A program made the position numbers and the translations under genes. The notes under the pieces were generated by a model. It was given only the letters and a program-made list of their open reading frames with translations, was not told the origin of the DNA and did not search any database. This document shows positions 8,010-16,027 of a stretch of DNA of 64,000 nt, one piece after another (positions within the stretch are counted from its first letter, which is position 1; each line of letters begins with the position of its first letter). This DNA is from Candidatus Jordarchaeales archaeon (lineage in GTDB: Archaea; Asgardarchaeota; Jordiarchaeia; Jordiarchaeales; Freyrarchaeaceae). The stretch spans positions 138,356-202,355 of the forward strand of contig JAWAHN010000002.1 of assembly GCA_038889235.1 (NCBI GenBank), given 5' to 3'.

Positions 8010-8992
8010 GCTACATAGAGGGCGACGGCATAGGACATGAAATAGTTCCAGTAACTATTGAGATACTCGAAGAGTTAGTCCCACAAATAGAGTTGATACC
8101 GATAGAAGCCGGGCTAAACTACATGAAGAAGACAGGGAAAAACGTACTCATAAGCGACGAGGCGTTAGAGCTTGCAGCAACATGTGACGCCATACTCAAG
8201 GGACCGACGGAAACGCCTCCCGGGCCTGGAAGTCCGAAAAGCGTAGTAGTCACGCTAAGACAAGCATTAGATCTTTACGCCAACGTACGCCCCTTCCAGT
8301 ACCCGGGAAAAATAGACGTCATAATAGTCAGAGAGAACACGGAAGATCTGTACAAGGGAATAGAGCATAGGTTGTCGTCCGACGTCGCCATCGGCGTACG
8401 AGTAATAACCCGAAAAGGATCCAAAAGAATAGCTGAATACGCCTACAAGATGGCGTCCCAATTCGGAAGGCGCAAAGTTACCATAGTCCACAAAGCAACA
8501 GTCATGAAAGAGACGTGTGGCCTCTTCAGGGAGACTTGTCTCGAAGTCGCATCCCAATATCCTTCAATTGAAACGGAAGAAATGCACGTCGACACTATAG
8601 CGATGAACTTAGTTCTTAACCCGGCGCGCTTCGACGTTATACTCACAACCAACATGTTCGGAGATATACTCTCCGACCTCTGTGCTGGCATAGTTGGAAG
8701 CATAGGGTTATGCCCGTCGGCAAATGTGGGAGATAAAAACGCCATGTTCGAAGCAATACACGGAAGCGCGCCGGACATAGCTGGAAAAGGCATAGCGAAC
8801 CCCGCGGGAATAATACTCGCAGCAGCACTCATGCTCGACTACCTAGGATACACGACCCAAGCAAAAAAGCTCAGAGACGCCACACTAAGCGTGGTAACCG
8901 AAAAAGTCAAAGTGACCCCCGACCTAGGCGGCAACGCCACGACAAGACAAATGGCGGAAGAAATACTTCGAAAAGCCAAGCAAGAAAGCTAA
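7994..8992 (+). CDS. leuB: 3-isopropylmalate dehydrogenase (or homoisocitrate dehydrogenase)
   Basis: A 332-residue member of the beta-decarboxylating dehydrogenase family, converting 3-isopropylmalate to 2-oxoisocaproate with NAD(P). Visible motifs are GDGIGHE near the N-terminus, VRENTEDLY in the substrate loop, and [13 protein letters not shown] with the metal-binding aspartates. Archaeal leucine, lysine and isocitrate enzymes share these motifs, so specificity rests on the leuC-leuD context. The ATG overlaps leuD by 16 nt, consistent with one operon. Confidence 0.85.
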   Translation: MAKKVGYIEGDGIGHEIVPVTIEILEELVPQIELIPIEAGLNYMKKTGKNVLISDEALELAATCDAILKGPTETPPGPGSPKSVVVTLRQALDLYANVRPFQYPGKIDVIIVRENTEDLYKGIEHRLSSDVAIGVRVITRKGSKRIAEYAYKMASQFGRRKVTIVHKATVMKETCGLFRETCLEVASQYPSIETEEMHVDTIAMNLVLNPARFDVILTTNMFGDILSDLCAGIVGSIGLCPSANVGDKNAMFEAIHGSAPDIAGKGIANPAGIILAAALMLDYLGYTTQAKKLRDATLSVVTEKVKVTPDLGGNATTRQMAEEILRKAKQES

Positions 8993-9129
8993 CGAAAGCA
9001 TACAGCTACAAAATCAATGACCGCCAAAACATACAACCACCCCACAGAAAGACAAAGACCTACTCGTGAAGCAACAAAAAATACCCGTCAAACAACTCCC
9101 AAATTTCAAGCAACTCTATTTTTCAAGCT

Positions 9130-9473
9130 CTACAGCCTTGCAGCAGTCTTAACAAGGTTCACGGCGTTTCCAAGCCTTATAAGCACGTTTCTAATAGCTT
9201 CAAGAAGAGAAGCACCTCCTTCTTCAACAACAAGTGAAGTGCAGAAACAGTTCTAAAAACTTTACAGAGACACTGTCCTTCATTACCATTAAAGTGAAAT
9301 CTAGCTACATAGGTGCCTTTTTCAACAAGCTCTTCCATAGTGTAGAGCATAGGTAAACCTCTGAGGACCCCGCCAGGCAGCCTCATATACTCGTTAGTTA
9401 CACTTCTTTTATACCTGAAGACCTTATAGATCCCTTTGTGCAAGCTTCCTTTTATTCTCCCCGAGTAAGTCAC
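9130..9473 (-). pseudogene. Small gene of unknown function with an apparent frameshift
   Basis: From GTG 9473, which has a strong GGGAGGTAGG upstream, a protein-like sequence runs through LPMLYTMEELVEKGTYVARF to about position 9235. The same frame then turns into low-complexity Leu/Lys to its stop at 9177. A second frame that opens after a TAG and has no start of its own gives VVEEGGASLLEAIRNVLIRL and ends at 9130. Joining the two by one frameshift near 9225-9235 gives about 113 residues of plausible protein. I do not recognise the family. It could be a decayed gene, a sequencing error or a programmed shift. Confidence 0.4.
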
Positions 9474-9479
9474 CTACCT

Positions 9480-9790
9480 CCCTAAAACCTCAACAGCCAT
9501 CTTACTTTTGCCCCTAATCCCCGTCCAACCCTAGCCAGCAACAAAGGAACAACACAAAACCCGACACGCCACCTTCCTCAACCACCATCTAAAACTAGCA
9601 AGACCCCCTTAACAAAGCCACCCTTACACAGATGCAAACATTACCTAACAACCTCCCAGCCCCTCTCCTACAATAATCCTCTAAATACACTCCTTTCTCT
9701 AACAACTCTCTTTCTCCTTCAGCTTGCCGCCCCCCTCCCCGGCACAACAACCACTCCACACTAATATTCTTAAATCCCCAATTTCGCATG
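9480..9790. other. Gene-free, strongly G-poor and C/A-rich stretch
   Basis: On the plus strand this 310-nt segment is rich in C and A and very poor in G, a sharp strand asymmetry unlike its neighbours. Open frames on the minus strand (for example TTG 9828 to 9595) have no Shine-Dalgarno and unnatural glycine/arginine/leucine composition, so I do not call a gene. No tRNA, SRP or RNase P RNA signature was recognised. It may be an untranslated spacer, a termination region for the leu operon, or an unrecognised RNA. Confidence 0.4.
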
Positions 9791-9867
9791 AAAATTCTCT
9801 CCCGCAGCAAACCTACAAATAAGCTCAAAAATAGTATACACGGTCACAGCTTTGAAACGAAAATTTA

Positions 9868-9880
9868 CGTAAAAAATAAT
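9868..9880 (-). terminator. Poly-T stretch downstream of tRNA-Gly
   Basis: On the minus strand the tRNA 3' end is followed after about 20 nt by a run of six T (9871-9876) in AT-rich sequence. Oligo-T runs are the usual archaeal termination signal. Confidence 0.5.
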
Positions 9881-9918
9881 TTAATTAATAGATAATGGTG
9901 CGGTCGCCGGGATTTGAA

Positions 9919-9938
9919 TTCCCGGACTTTGTGCGTCT
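9919..9938 (-). other. Predicted tRNA intron at the T-stem/T-loop border
   Basis: Twenty nt, AGACGCACAAAGTCCGGGAA on the tRNA strand, separate the 5' T-stem strand CCGGG from TTCAAAT-CCCGG. Without removal the T loop cannot be canonical. The insert ends with a second copy of CCGGG, which may help form the splicing structure. Confidence 0.65.
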
Positions 9939-9958
9939 CCCGGGTCGCAGGCTTGGAG

Positions 9959-9974
9959 GGCTTCCGCCCGTTTT
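9959..9974 (-). other. Predicted tRNA intron in the anticodon loop
   Basis: Sixteen nt (AAAACGGGCGGAAGCC on the tRNA strand) lie between base 32 and the CTCCAA of the loop. It contains most of a GGGC-GGAA-GCCC hairpin. The position, about 32/33, is not the canonical 37/38 site. Confidence 0.6.
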
Positions 9975-10047
9975 GGTCTACGTCCTGGTCCAGGCTAGAC
10001 GACGACCGCTCATATTAGATTTTTCAGCTTATGCTTTTATTTTTTAC

Positions 10048-11286
10048 TCAGAAGAGTATGGCTTGTCTTTCTAGGACTAGTTTTGTTATGTTAGTGACTT
10101 TTGCTATTTCTTCTTTTGCTATCTCTCTAGCTTCGTTTTGGATGTTGTTCCATGAGGCTGTTGGGTCCACTAGTAGCTGTATGCTGGCTATTGCAGGGTC
10201 GTCTATTCTTCTTCCTATTTGTCCCAGTATGTATACATATGCTTCTTTTACTTCATCTATTTCTACCGCTATTCTATTTGCGATGGAGCCTGCTAGGACG
10301 TTGTATATTTTCCCTATGTGGCTGTAGGGGTTTTTTCCTGCTGTTGCTTCTATACTCATTGGTCTGTTAGGTGTTATTAGTCCGTTACACCTGTTTCCTC
10401 TTCCGACTTGTCCGTCGTCTCCGCTCTCGGCGGAGGTTCCCGTTAGTGTAAGGTAGTATATTCCTTTTTCGTAGTTGTCTCCGACGTTTACTTTTACTTC
10501 TATTTCTTTGCTCGTGTGTTTTGAGGCTAGGTTGGCTAGTTCTGTTGCTATCTGTTCTTTGACGTTTATGTAGTGGTCTTTGTCTGGTGTGAGCGGGGCT
10601 ATTATTGCTGCGGCTACTGTTAGCGTTATTTTTTCTCTGTCTCTAACTCCCATTACTTTTATGTCTTCTCCGACCTCTGGAAGTTTTTCTTTGAGCTCTT
10701 TGGAGTTAAGGTATTTTTCGGCTTCTAGTACTATTCTCTCGGTTTCCGTCAGAGGCGCGAAGCCGACTCCTATGCTTGTATCGTTTGATAGTGGTGCTTG
10801 CTTTTTCCCCTCTTCGAATATTCGGCGTAGGTCTGCTGATCCTGGACGTAGTAGCGCTTTGACAACTAGGTGTTTTTCTACGTCGAGGAATCGTAGGATC
10901 CTCTTGAACTCCTCTTTAATGCTTCCAACCGCTATTTCTTCTGCTGGGATTTTCTTTACTTTTTTCTCTGTGGCGACTTCGGTTGTGGCTCTTCCTGCGA
11001 GGATGAATGTTATTGGCTCGATTATTTCTCCTCCCCCGAACGTCACGTTTGCTCTCCCACCTACTAATATCGCCTTGTCTACGTTGTGGTGTAGTATTTC
11101 TCCAAAGTGTTTCTGGTAGTATTTCGAGAGGCTCACGCTCGCGGCTTCGGCGGCGTGATCGCAAAGGCTGTCGGGGTGCCCAATCCCTTTCCTCTCGACC
11201 ACTTCAACCTCCAGACTTTCCACTGGTTGGCTATACAACCTGCTAACTCTAATGTTCAATGCGCTTCCCCCATCCGTCTCTCGCAT
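10048..11286 (-). CDS. mat: S-adenosylmethionine synthetase, archaeal type
   Basis: Makes S-adenosylmethionine from methionine and ATP. The 412-residue protein belongs to the archaeal family that is very divergent from bacterial Met[18 protein letters not shown] is visible near the N-terminus, and [15 protein letters not shown] and [11 protein letters not shown] later on. ATG 11286 is the longest start; a TTG at 11259 with GGGGGAAG before it would give a more typical N-terminus. A TATATA element lies further upstream, and the region just before the ATG contains GGAGA-GTTT-TCTCC, a small hairpin. The tRNA-Gly lies 38 nt downstream on the same strand. Confidence 0.93.
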   Translation of the reverse strand: MRETDGGSALNIRVSRLYSQPVESLEVEVVERKGIGHPDSLCDHAAEAASVSLSKYYQKHFGEILHHNVDKAILVGGRANVTFGGGEIIEPITFILAGRATTEVATEKKVKKIPAEEIAVGSIKEEFKRILRFLDVEKHLVVKALLRPGSADLRRIFEEGKKQAPLSNDTSIGVGFAPLTETERIVLEAEKYLNSKELKEKLPEVGEDIKVMGVRDREKITLTVAAAIIAPLTPDKDHYINVKEQIATELANLASKHTSKEIEVKVNVGDNYEKGIYYLTLTGTSAESGDDGQVGRGNRCNGLITPNRPMSIEATAGKNPYSHIGKIYNVLAGSIANRIAVEIDEVKEAYVYILGQIGRRIDDPAIASIQLLVDPTASWNNIQNEAREIAKEEIAKVTNITKLVLERQAILF

Positions 11287-11436
11287 TATTGGAGAAAACT
11301 CTCCTCTACCACCCTTCCATCTTACTTGGAACCTATATACCGCTTAAATAGCTTCTGGACGTGCTCGCCTTTCTGAAGAGTTTTATGTCCTTTTTCTTGG
11401 GCTTCTTCACAGCGTGCGCGTTTGTTTCTTTCGCAA

Positions 11437-11446
11437 TTTTTATAAA
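11437..11446 (+). promoter_or_regulatory. TATA box for the ABC exporter operon
   Basis: TTTTTATAAA lies about 57 nt before the ATG at 11503. With the usual spacing transcription would start near 11470, giving a leader of about 30 nt that contains the GGAGG ribosome-binding site. Confidence 0.5.
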
Positions 11447-11502
11447 CAAATGTGCTCTTTCCCCCTTACGTTCAGCCTCGTTCCTCTGGAGGCGTCGTTA
11501 CG

Positions 11503-12156
11503 ATGCGTTACAAGTGGCTTTTCGTGGCGCTACTGGTGGCCTTTTTGACGGCGCCTTTGTTTTTAAGTTTCTTCTCTATTCCGGTTCAAGCTCAGCCTGT
11601 GAAGCATACTTTCACGTTTCTTAACCCTGATAACTGCGGTGTGAACTTTAACGTCACTGTGGATACTAGTATCCTGATTGACGGGTTGATAGGAAGTTGG
11701 TCGATTATGGTGACTGCTTCGCCCATTACGCCGAATGTAGTGAATCTCACATTGATGGGGACGGTTAATGGAAGCATTGTCTCAAGGGGGTTCCTTGTAC
11801 CGGCGCGGGACGCTTTCTCGTCGGATAGTGTTTTCAAGAGGTTTTCTCCTTCCTCCTACATCATTTACATCTCGGAGCCATTAATTGTTTGGCAAGATTC
11901 AGCGGGCTTTCCCGTAGCTTTCTCGTTTGACCTTATTATAACCATTAAGTACAGTGATGGAGGGGAGAAAAGTGTCCATCTTAAGTCGGGTGAAAGCGTG
12001 ATTGCTTTCATCATGCCTAATCCAGGAAAGTTGCCTCCTGAGGCCACTAAGCTCATGGCTGTCTCTTATCTAGGTTCTATCCTGCTTCCGCTGAGTGTTT
12101 TTTTGTTAAACAAGCTGATTAAGAGAGGTTTTAACAGGAGGGTGTTGTCGAGTTGA
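11503..12156 (+). CDS. Membrane-anchored extracytoplasmic protein of an ABC exporter operon
   Basis: A 217-residue protein of unrecognised family. It has a hydrophobic N-terminus with a likely signal peptide ending around PVQAQ, a beta-rich extracytoplasmic domain of about 145 residues with NVTVDTS- and KSVHLKSGE-like segments, and one C-terminal membrane helix followed by basic residues. ATG 11503 is preferred because GGAGG lies 10 nt upstream. The next gene overlaps by 4 nt and has a similar plan, so both probably serve the adjacent ABC transporter as accessory or substrate-contact subunits. Confidence 0.7.
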   Translation: MRYKWLFVALLVAFLTAPLFLSFFSIPVQAQPVKHTFTFLNPDNCGVNFNVTVDTSILIDGLIGSWSIMVTASPITPNVVNLTLMGTVNGSIVSRGFLVPARDAFSSDSVFKRFSPSSYIIYISEPLIVWQDSAGFPVAFSFDLIITIKYSDGGEKSVHLKSGESVIAFIMPNPGKLPPEATKLMAVSYLGSILLPLSVFLLNKLIKRGFNRRVLSS

Positions 12157-12842
12157 GTCTGACGTGGGAGAAGATTAGGCTTTTCTTATCTCTCATATTG
12201 GTATGCGTAGTTATATCGTCTCTCTGTGTCTGGGTTTACATGTTGCCATCGCCTTCGGCTACGCTGCCAACTGTGCCTTTCGCCCTCTACTATTCAAAGG
12301 AGGAGTACACTGTCCAGGAAAATGGTACCGCTATGCTTACCGCGTTGTCGTATGCAGCTGTGTGGTTTTCTTCTTACGACGGTTCTTCTCTTACTGTTAT
12401 GGTGAGAGAAGGGGTAGGCGACATTCAAGCGGTTGAAATAAACCTTCTTACGGGTGAGACGAACGATTCCGGTAGCGGTATTTGGTGGATTCCTCCAATG
12501 AGACTTCTGTTCCCGGTGGTTTCTGTTAATGGGATTGATTTCGTTGTAGTTGGTAGTTGTGAGGAGTTCGTTAACCAGCTGGCTAGGGAGGCCATTATAC
12601 TCTTCCATAGTGATGGAGGAAACATTTCCATTGCCAAGTATAATAAAGAGAGCGGTTTCTTGATTGACTTGAAAGTTAGGCAGGGTGAATCCGTGACTGT
12701 TTACCACCTGCAATCCGTCCTTGGCGCTCAGCTGGGCATTTCCAAATACTACTATTTAAGGGTCATACTCCCTGTCACGCTCATCCCGTCTGTTGCTGCT
12801 CTCCTATTATCCATACCGAGGGCCGGGAGGAAAAGAAGGTGA
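12153..12842 (+). CDS. Second membrane-anchored extracytoplasmic protein of the ABC operon
   Basis: A 229-residue protein of unknown family. An N-terminal membrane helix (about residues 10-30) is followed by an extracytoplasmic domain with YSKEEYTVQENGTA and ends in a C-terminal helix plus RAGRKRR. The TTG start overlaps the previous stop (TTGA), and the stop overlaps the ATPase gene, so the genes are translationally coupled. Its architecture matches the preceding protein although the sequences are not obviously alike. A role in assembly or substrate handling for the exporter is inferred from context only. Confidence 0.7.
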   Translation: MSLTWEKIRLFLSLILVCVVISSLCVWVYMLPSPSATLPTVPFALYYSKEEYTVQENGTAMLTALSYAAVWFSSYDGSSLTVMVREGVGDIQAVEINLLTGETNDSGSGIWWIPPMRLLFPVVSVNGIDFVVVGSCEEFVNQLAREAIILFHSDGGNISIAKYNKESGFLIDLKVRQGESVTVYHLQSVLGAQLGISKYYYLRVILPVTLIPSVAALLLSIPRAGRKRR

Positions 12843-13759
12843 GCGCTATATCGATACGTGGGCTGAGGAAGGTTTTCGGGAGCTTTGTAGCGCTGGACGG
12901 CGTTGACCTAGAGGTCCCCGAAGGTGTTTGCTTCGGGCTTCTAGGTCCTAACGGGGCGGGTAAAACGACGACGATAAAAATAATCCTCGGTTTGTTAGAG
13001 CCCAGCGGGGGCGAAGCTAGGGTTTTTGGTGAAAGGGCCGGAAGTTATGACGTGAGACGAAGGATAGGGTACCTCCCCGAGAGGATAGAATACCACAACC
13101 ACGTTTTATGCATAGACTTCCTGAAGTACGTGGGCATTTTGAATCACATGAGGCCGCTTGCCGCTGAGAGGGCTGCGAGGGAGATTCTTGCATGGGTTGG
13201 TCTTGAGGGGTGGGAGGAGCAGCCTATAGGAACGCTGAGTGCCGGTATGAAGCAGAGACTTGGCTTAGCTCAGGCGTTGATGGGGGATCCAGACCTTTTG
13301 ATACTTGACGAGCCGACGGTTAACTTGGACCCTATTGGAAGAAAGGAAATTCTCGACAAGGTGAGGGAGCTTGTCAAGGACGGGAAGACCGTCCTACTGT
13401 CGAGCCACATTCTTTCGGAAGTTGAAATGGTGTGTGACTATGTCGGGATAATCTACAGGGGGCGGACGCTTAGGCAGGGAAAGTTGGAGGAGGTCGTCCA
13501 AGAGATAGTTCACGGTAGGTCTGGAAAATACGAGCTCGTGGTAGATAAGACCGACGAGGTTCTCTCCCTCCTAAGGGAGAAGGGGGTTGAGGCGGCGGTG
13601 GAAGGCGGGCGAATAATAATTTCCTCTTCGAACATGGATTTCGTTGGAAGGATTATCCCGAAAGTTTTAGCTGAGGCGAATGTGTGCCTAACGAAGTTTG
13701 CCCCGATAGGCGGGGCGCTGCAAGAGGTATTCCTCCAGCTTGTTTCAGAAAACGTTTAA
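12839..13759 (+). CDS. ABC transporter ATP-binding protein
   Basis: A 306-residue ATPase that powers the adjacent ABC-2 permease. Visible are Walker A GPNGAGKTT (about residues 36-44), the Q-loop region YLPERIEY, signature LSAGMKQRLGLAQ, Walker B LLILDEP and the switch histidine in SSHIL. The C-terminal 80 residues form the extra domain typical of CcmA/DrrA-like exporters. The GTG start overlaps the previous gene by 4 nt, and its stop overlaps the permease start by one nt. The substrate is unknown. Confidence 0.9.
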   Translation: MSAISIRGLRKVFGSFVALDGVDLEVPEGVCFGLLGPNGAGKTTTIKIILGLLEPSGGEARVFGERAGSYDVRRRIGYLPERIEYHNHVLCIDFLKYVGILNHMRPLAAERAAREILAWVGLEGWEEQPIGTLSAGMKQRLGLAQALMGDPDLLILDEPTVNLDPIGRKEILDKVRELVKDGKTVLLSSHILSEVEMVCDYVGIIYRGRTLRQGKLEEVVQEIVHGRSGKYELVVDKTDEVLSLLREKGVEAAVEGGRIIISSSNMDFVGRIIPKVLAEANVCLTKFAPIGGALQEVFLQLVSENV

Positions 13760-14778
13760 TGGTGTGTGAGAAGATGGCGTCTGTCTCCTTAAATAAGGTT
13801 CAAGCTGTTGTCTTACAGACGTTGTTCATGACATTAGAAGAGATGAAGGCGCTTTACAAGACGAAGGCGTTCGTGCTGTTTTCGGTCCTCATGCTTCTGC
13901 CGATGCAGCTGATCTTAATATCTTACGCTTTAACTCAATATCCCAATCTTCTAGCTGAAGTCGAAAAATCGCTTTTCCTAAACGGTTTGCTTGAGAACGG
14001 AGCCATTGATGTTTTCAGAGATATATTCTCCTCGGCCATGGGAGTCCAGACGGTCCAAATGGGCACTATACGTTTCGCTGTAGGTGCCACCGACTACTAC
14101 CTAAACTTCCCAATAGTCGCCATCGTGGCAATCCTTACATGTGGCTTCATAGCGTCTGAGAGGGAAAAGGGGACTTTCCAAGTGTACGTTTCAAAACCAG
14201 TCTATAGAACCCAGCTGGTGATATCTAAGTTCCTTTCATTCTCCTTGGTAAGCTTACTATTGACAGCTCTAACCTACTCTATAGCTTACTTTGCCTACGC
14301 CACCTTTCTACTCGCCCCGTTTTCCCTACTTTCTTTAGGCGTGCAGGAGACCGTGAGCTTATTGTTAACGCTAATATTTTTCACGTGGCTCTTCATACTC
14401 GCTGTTGGCTCTATAACTATCTTTTTTTCGTCGCTCATAGACCGATCCATCATAGCCGGGGTGGCATCCCTCATAATCTTAACGTTGTTATCCATACTTC
14501 CAGCTATGCTCATTGTGTTTGGAGGAGCCGGCCTTTCAACCTATTTAAGGTTCTTTGACATACCTAGCTTGGCTCAGCAATTGATAGACTACTACTCCCT
14601 CGGCCCCATCAATTACTATAGGGGTCTCTGGAACATCATAACAATGTTCGGATTCTTCTCAGAATTTATCCTTTCCAGACTGGTGGAGCCAGCGACGGCG
14701 CTCTCCTCTCTCCTTTTGCTCATAATAGTCCCATTGTTGGCAGCATGCATTATAACTGAAAAAAGAGAGGCAGTGTAG
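13759..14778 (+). CDS. ABC-2 type permease
   Basis: A 339-residue membrane protein with about six hydrophobic segments and a large loop after the first helix. The central region ASEREKGTFQVYVSKPVYR is typical of ABC-2/DrrB-like permeases, where it contacts the ATPase. ATG 13759 overlaps the ATPase stop (TAATG); a longer frame from 13684 would run through the ATPase gene and is rejected. With the two ectodomain proteins it forms a four-gene operon. The cargo cannot be told from sequence. Confidence 0.85.
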   Translation: MVCEKMASVSLNKVQAVVLQTLFMTLEEMKALYKTKAFVLFSVLMLLPMQLILISYALTQYPNLLAEVEKSLFLNGLLENGAIDVFRDIFSSAMGVQTVQMGTIRFAVGATDYYLNFPIVAIVAILTCGFIASEREKGTFQVYVSKPVYRTQLVISKFLSFSLVSLLLTALTYSIAYFAYATFLLAPFSLLSLGVQETVSLLLTLIFFTWLFILAVGSITIFFSSLIDRSIIAGVASLIILTLLSILPAMLIVFGGAGLSTYLRFFDIPSLAQQLIDYYSLGPINYYRGLWNIITMFGFFSEFILSRLVEPATALSSLLLLIIVPLLAACIITEKREAV

Positions 14779-14861
14779 CTTCCTTAACACCCCCAAGATC
14801 AAAAGATTTTTGCCGGCTCACTTTCTTCTATGTTTCCTGAGGTGGCGCTGGGGGGAATGCT

Positions 14862-16013
14862 TTGAGCTCTGAGTGGAGCCTAGAGAAGCAGCTCGAGAGC
14901 ATAGCTTCCGAAGTTAGACGCATTGAGAAAGGAAGAGAGATGTTAGTGAGCGTCTTAAAGCGTTTTAAGAACGAAGAGTTGTTTGACGAGGATTTGAGGA
15001 GGTCCTTCGGAGAGCTCGTTGAAAGTAGGCTTGCCTATCCATCCCCCCCAATAGACCTAACTGGGTTGAAGATTGCCTGTGTTGACGGCGGAATGGTCAG
15101 TAGAAGTCTCCGCTTGATAGACATTATCGCCGTAAGAGCTGTCGCAGTGATATTCAAATATGAGGTTGGAGGCTCCGTCAGCGCCTTCTATTACCCAAGG
15201 GAGCATCCTCCACCTAAAATAATCTTCAATGTTGATCCGTTCTCGCAGGCCGACTTTGATGTTTCAGCGGGACTTGAAAGACTTTCGCACGAGCTAGACG
15301 TGGCTATCAATGTTCAGAAAGAGTACAGCATAGATCTGCTTCTTATGGATGGAAGCCTACTCCCACAAGCAAGCGATAAACCCTACACCCCTGAACTCGA
15401 AGCAAAGTATCTGAAAGTTGTGAAGCTTTTTGAAAGGCTGTACAGTGTTTGCATTAAAAACGGCGTTTCACTCGCAGGCGTTATCAAGGACACTCGAAGC
15501 ACGCGCTTCGTTCAACTTTTATCAAGCATTATACCTGTCCTAGTGGAAAGAAACCCGTCACTTAGGGAAATCTTGTCTTTCGACTACCGATCCTCTATCC
15601 GGAGCTTAACGGACTCGGAGCTCTTGTTCAGGTTGTTAGACAAAGGTGAGAGAAGTATGATTTTACGTTACTCTGACAACCCATGCGCTCACCCGGTCCT
15701 AAAGGATCTAAGCAGAGAGTGGCGCGACAAGTTCTATATAATGTATCTTAAGCCAGCGGAGCTAGACCATCCGTTAAGGGTTGAATACCTCGCCATGGGA
15801 AACCCCACTAGCGAGGCTAGGAAAGTAGCGTCTGCCGTGATGGCCCTCTCTATGTACCATCCCGAGCACGCCCTACCCTCAGTCCAGCTTGAGGCTCATG
15901 TGCAAGCAAAACTCGCCGAAAGAGAGGTAGATTTTATTTGCGACCAGCTAGCCCACAAGATAGGCGTCCCACCCAGCTTTTTAAGGACAAGAGATAAACT
16001 ATTCCTTACATAA
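14862..16013 (+). CDS. nurA: NurA 5'-3' nuclease
   Basis: NurA resects DNA ends together with HerA, Mre11 and Rad50 in archaeal double-strand-break repair. The 383-residue protein shows the NurA active-site aspartate in IACVDGG (about residue 75) and a second acidic motif, LLLMDGSLL (about 165). The start is TTG with GGGGG about 7 nt upstream. herA follows 14 nt downstream, the classic pairing. No mre11 or rad50 is in this window. Confidence 0.9.
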   Translation: MSSEWSLEKQLESIASEVRRIEKGREMLVSVLKRFKNEELFDEDLRRSFGELVESRLAYPSPPIDLTGLKIACVDGGMVSRSLRLIDIIAVRAVAVIFKYEVGGSVSAFYYPREHPPPKIIFNVDPFSQADFDVSAGLERLSHELDVAINVQKEYSIDLLLMDGSLLPQASDKPYTPELEAKYLKVVKLFERLYSVCIKNGVSLAGVIKDTRSTRFVQLLSSIIPVLVERNPSLREILSFDYRSSIRSLTDSELLFRLLDKGERSMILRYSDNPCAHPVLKDLSREWRDKFYIMYLKPAELDHPLRVEYLAMGNPTSEARKVASAVMALSMYHPEHALPSVQLEAHVQAKLAEREVDFICDQLAHKIGVPPSFLRTRDKLFLT

Positions 16014-16027
16014 AGGGGCGGTTAAGA

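Larger units (their letters stand above)
9896..10009 (-). tRNA. tRNA-Gly (anticodon UCC) with two predicted introns
   Basis: The ends pair as a 7-bp acceptor stem, GCGGTCG with CGACCGC, followed by an encoded ACCA tail at 9896-9899. The D arm is GTCT/GGAC around AGCCTGGACCA. To obtain a normal cloverleaf, 16 nt must be removed in the anticodon loop (9959-9974) and 20 nt at the T-stem/T-loop border (9919-9938). This leaves loop CCTCCAA and T arm CCGGG-TTCAAAT-CCCGG. The result is close to archaeal tRNA-Gly. Oddities are C instead of U at position 33 and an A30-C40 mismatch in the anticodon stem. Exact boundaries shift slightly because of repeated C bases. Confidence 0.8.

Noticed and set aside
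9017-9256. A plus-strand ORF after leuB
   Set aside because: Threonine/lysine-rich low-complexity translation from A/C-rich sequence, no ribosome-binding site, and it overlaps the better-supported frameshifted minus-strand gene.
9595-9828. A 77-codon minus-strand ORF
   Set aside because: No Shine-Dalgarno, odd Gly/Arg/Leu composition, and it follows from the G-rich minus strand of the skewed spacer.
10580-11119. Long plus-strand ORFs opposite the SAM synthetase gene
   Set aside because: Antisense shadows; the minus-strand gene is strongly conserved.
13684-13758. Extended N-terminus of the ABC-2 permease
   Set aside because: It would lie entirely inside the ATPase gene; ATG 13759 overlaps its stop as in coupled operons.
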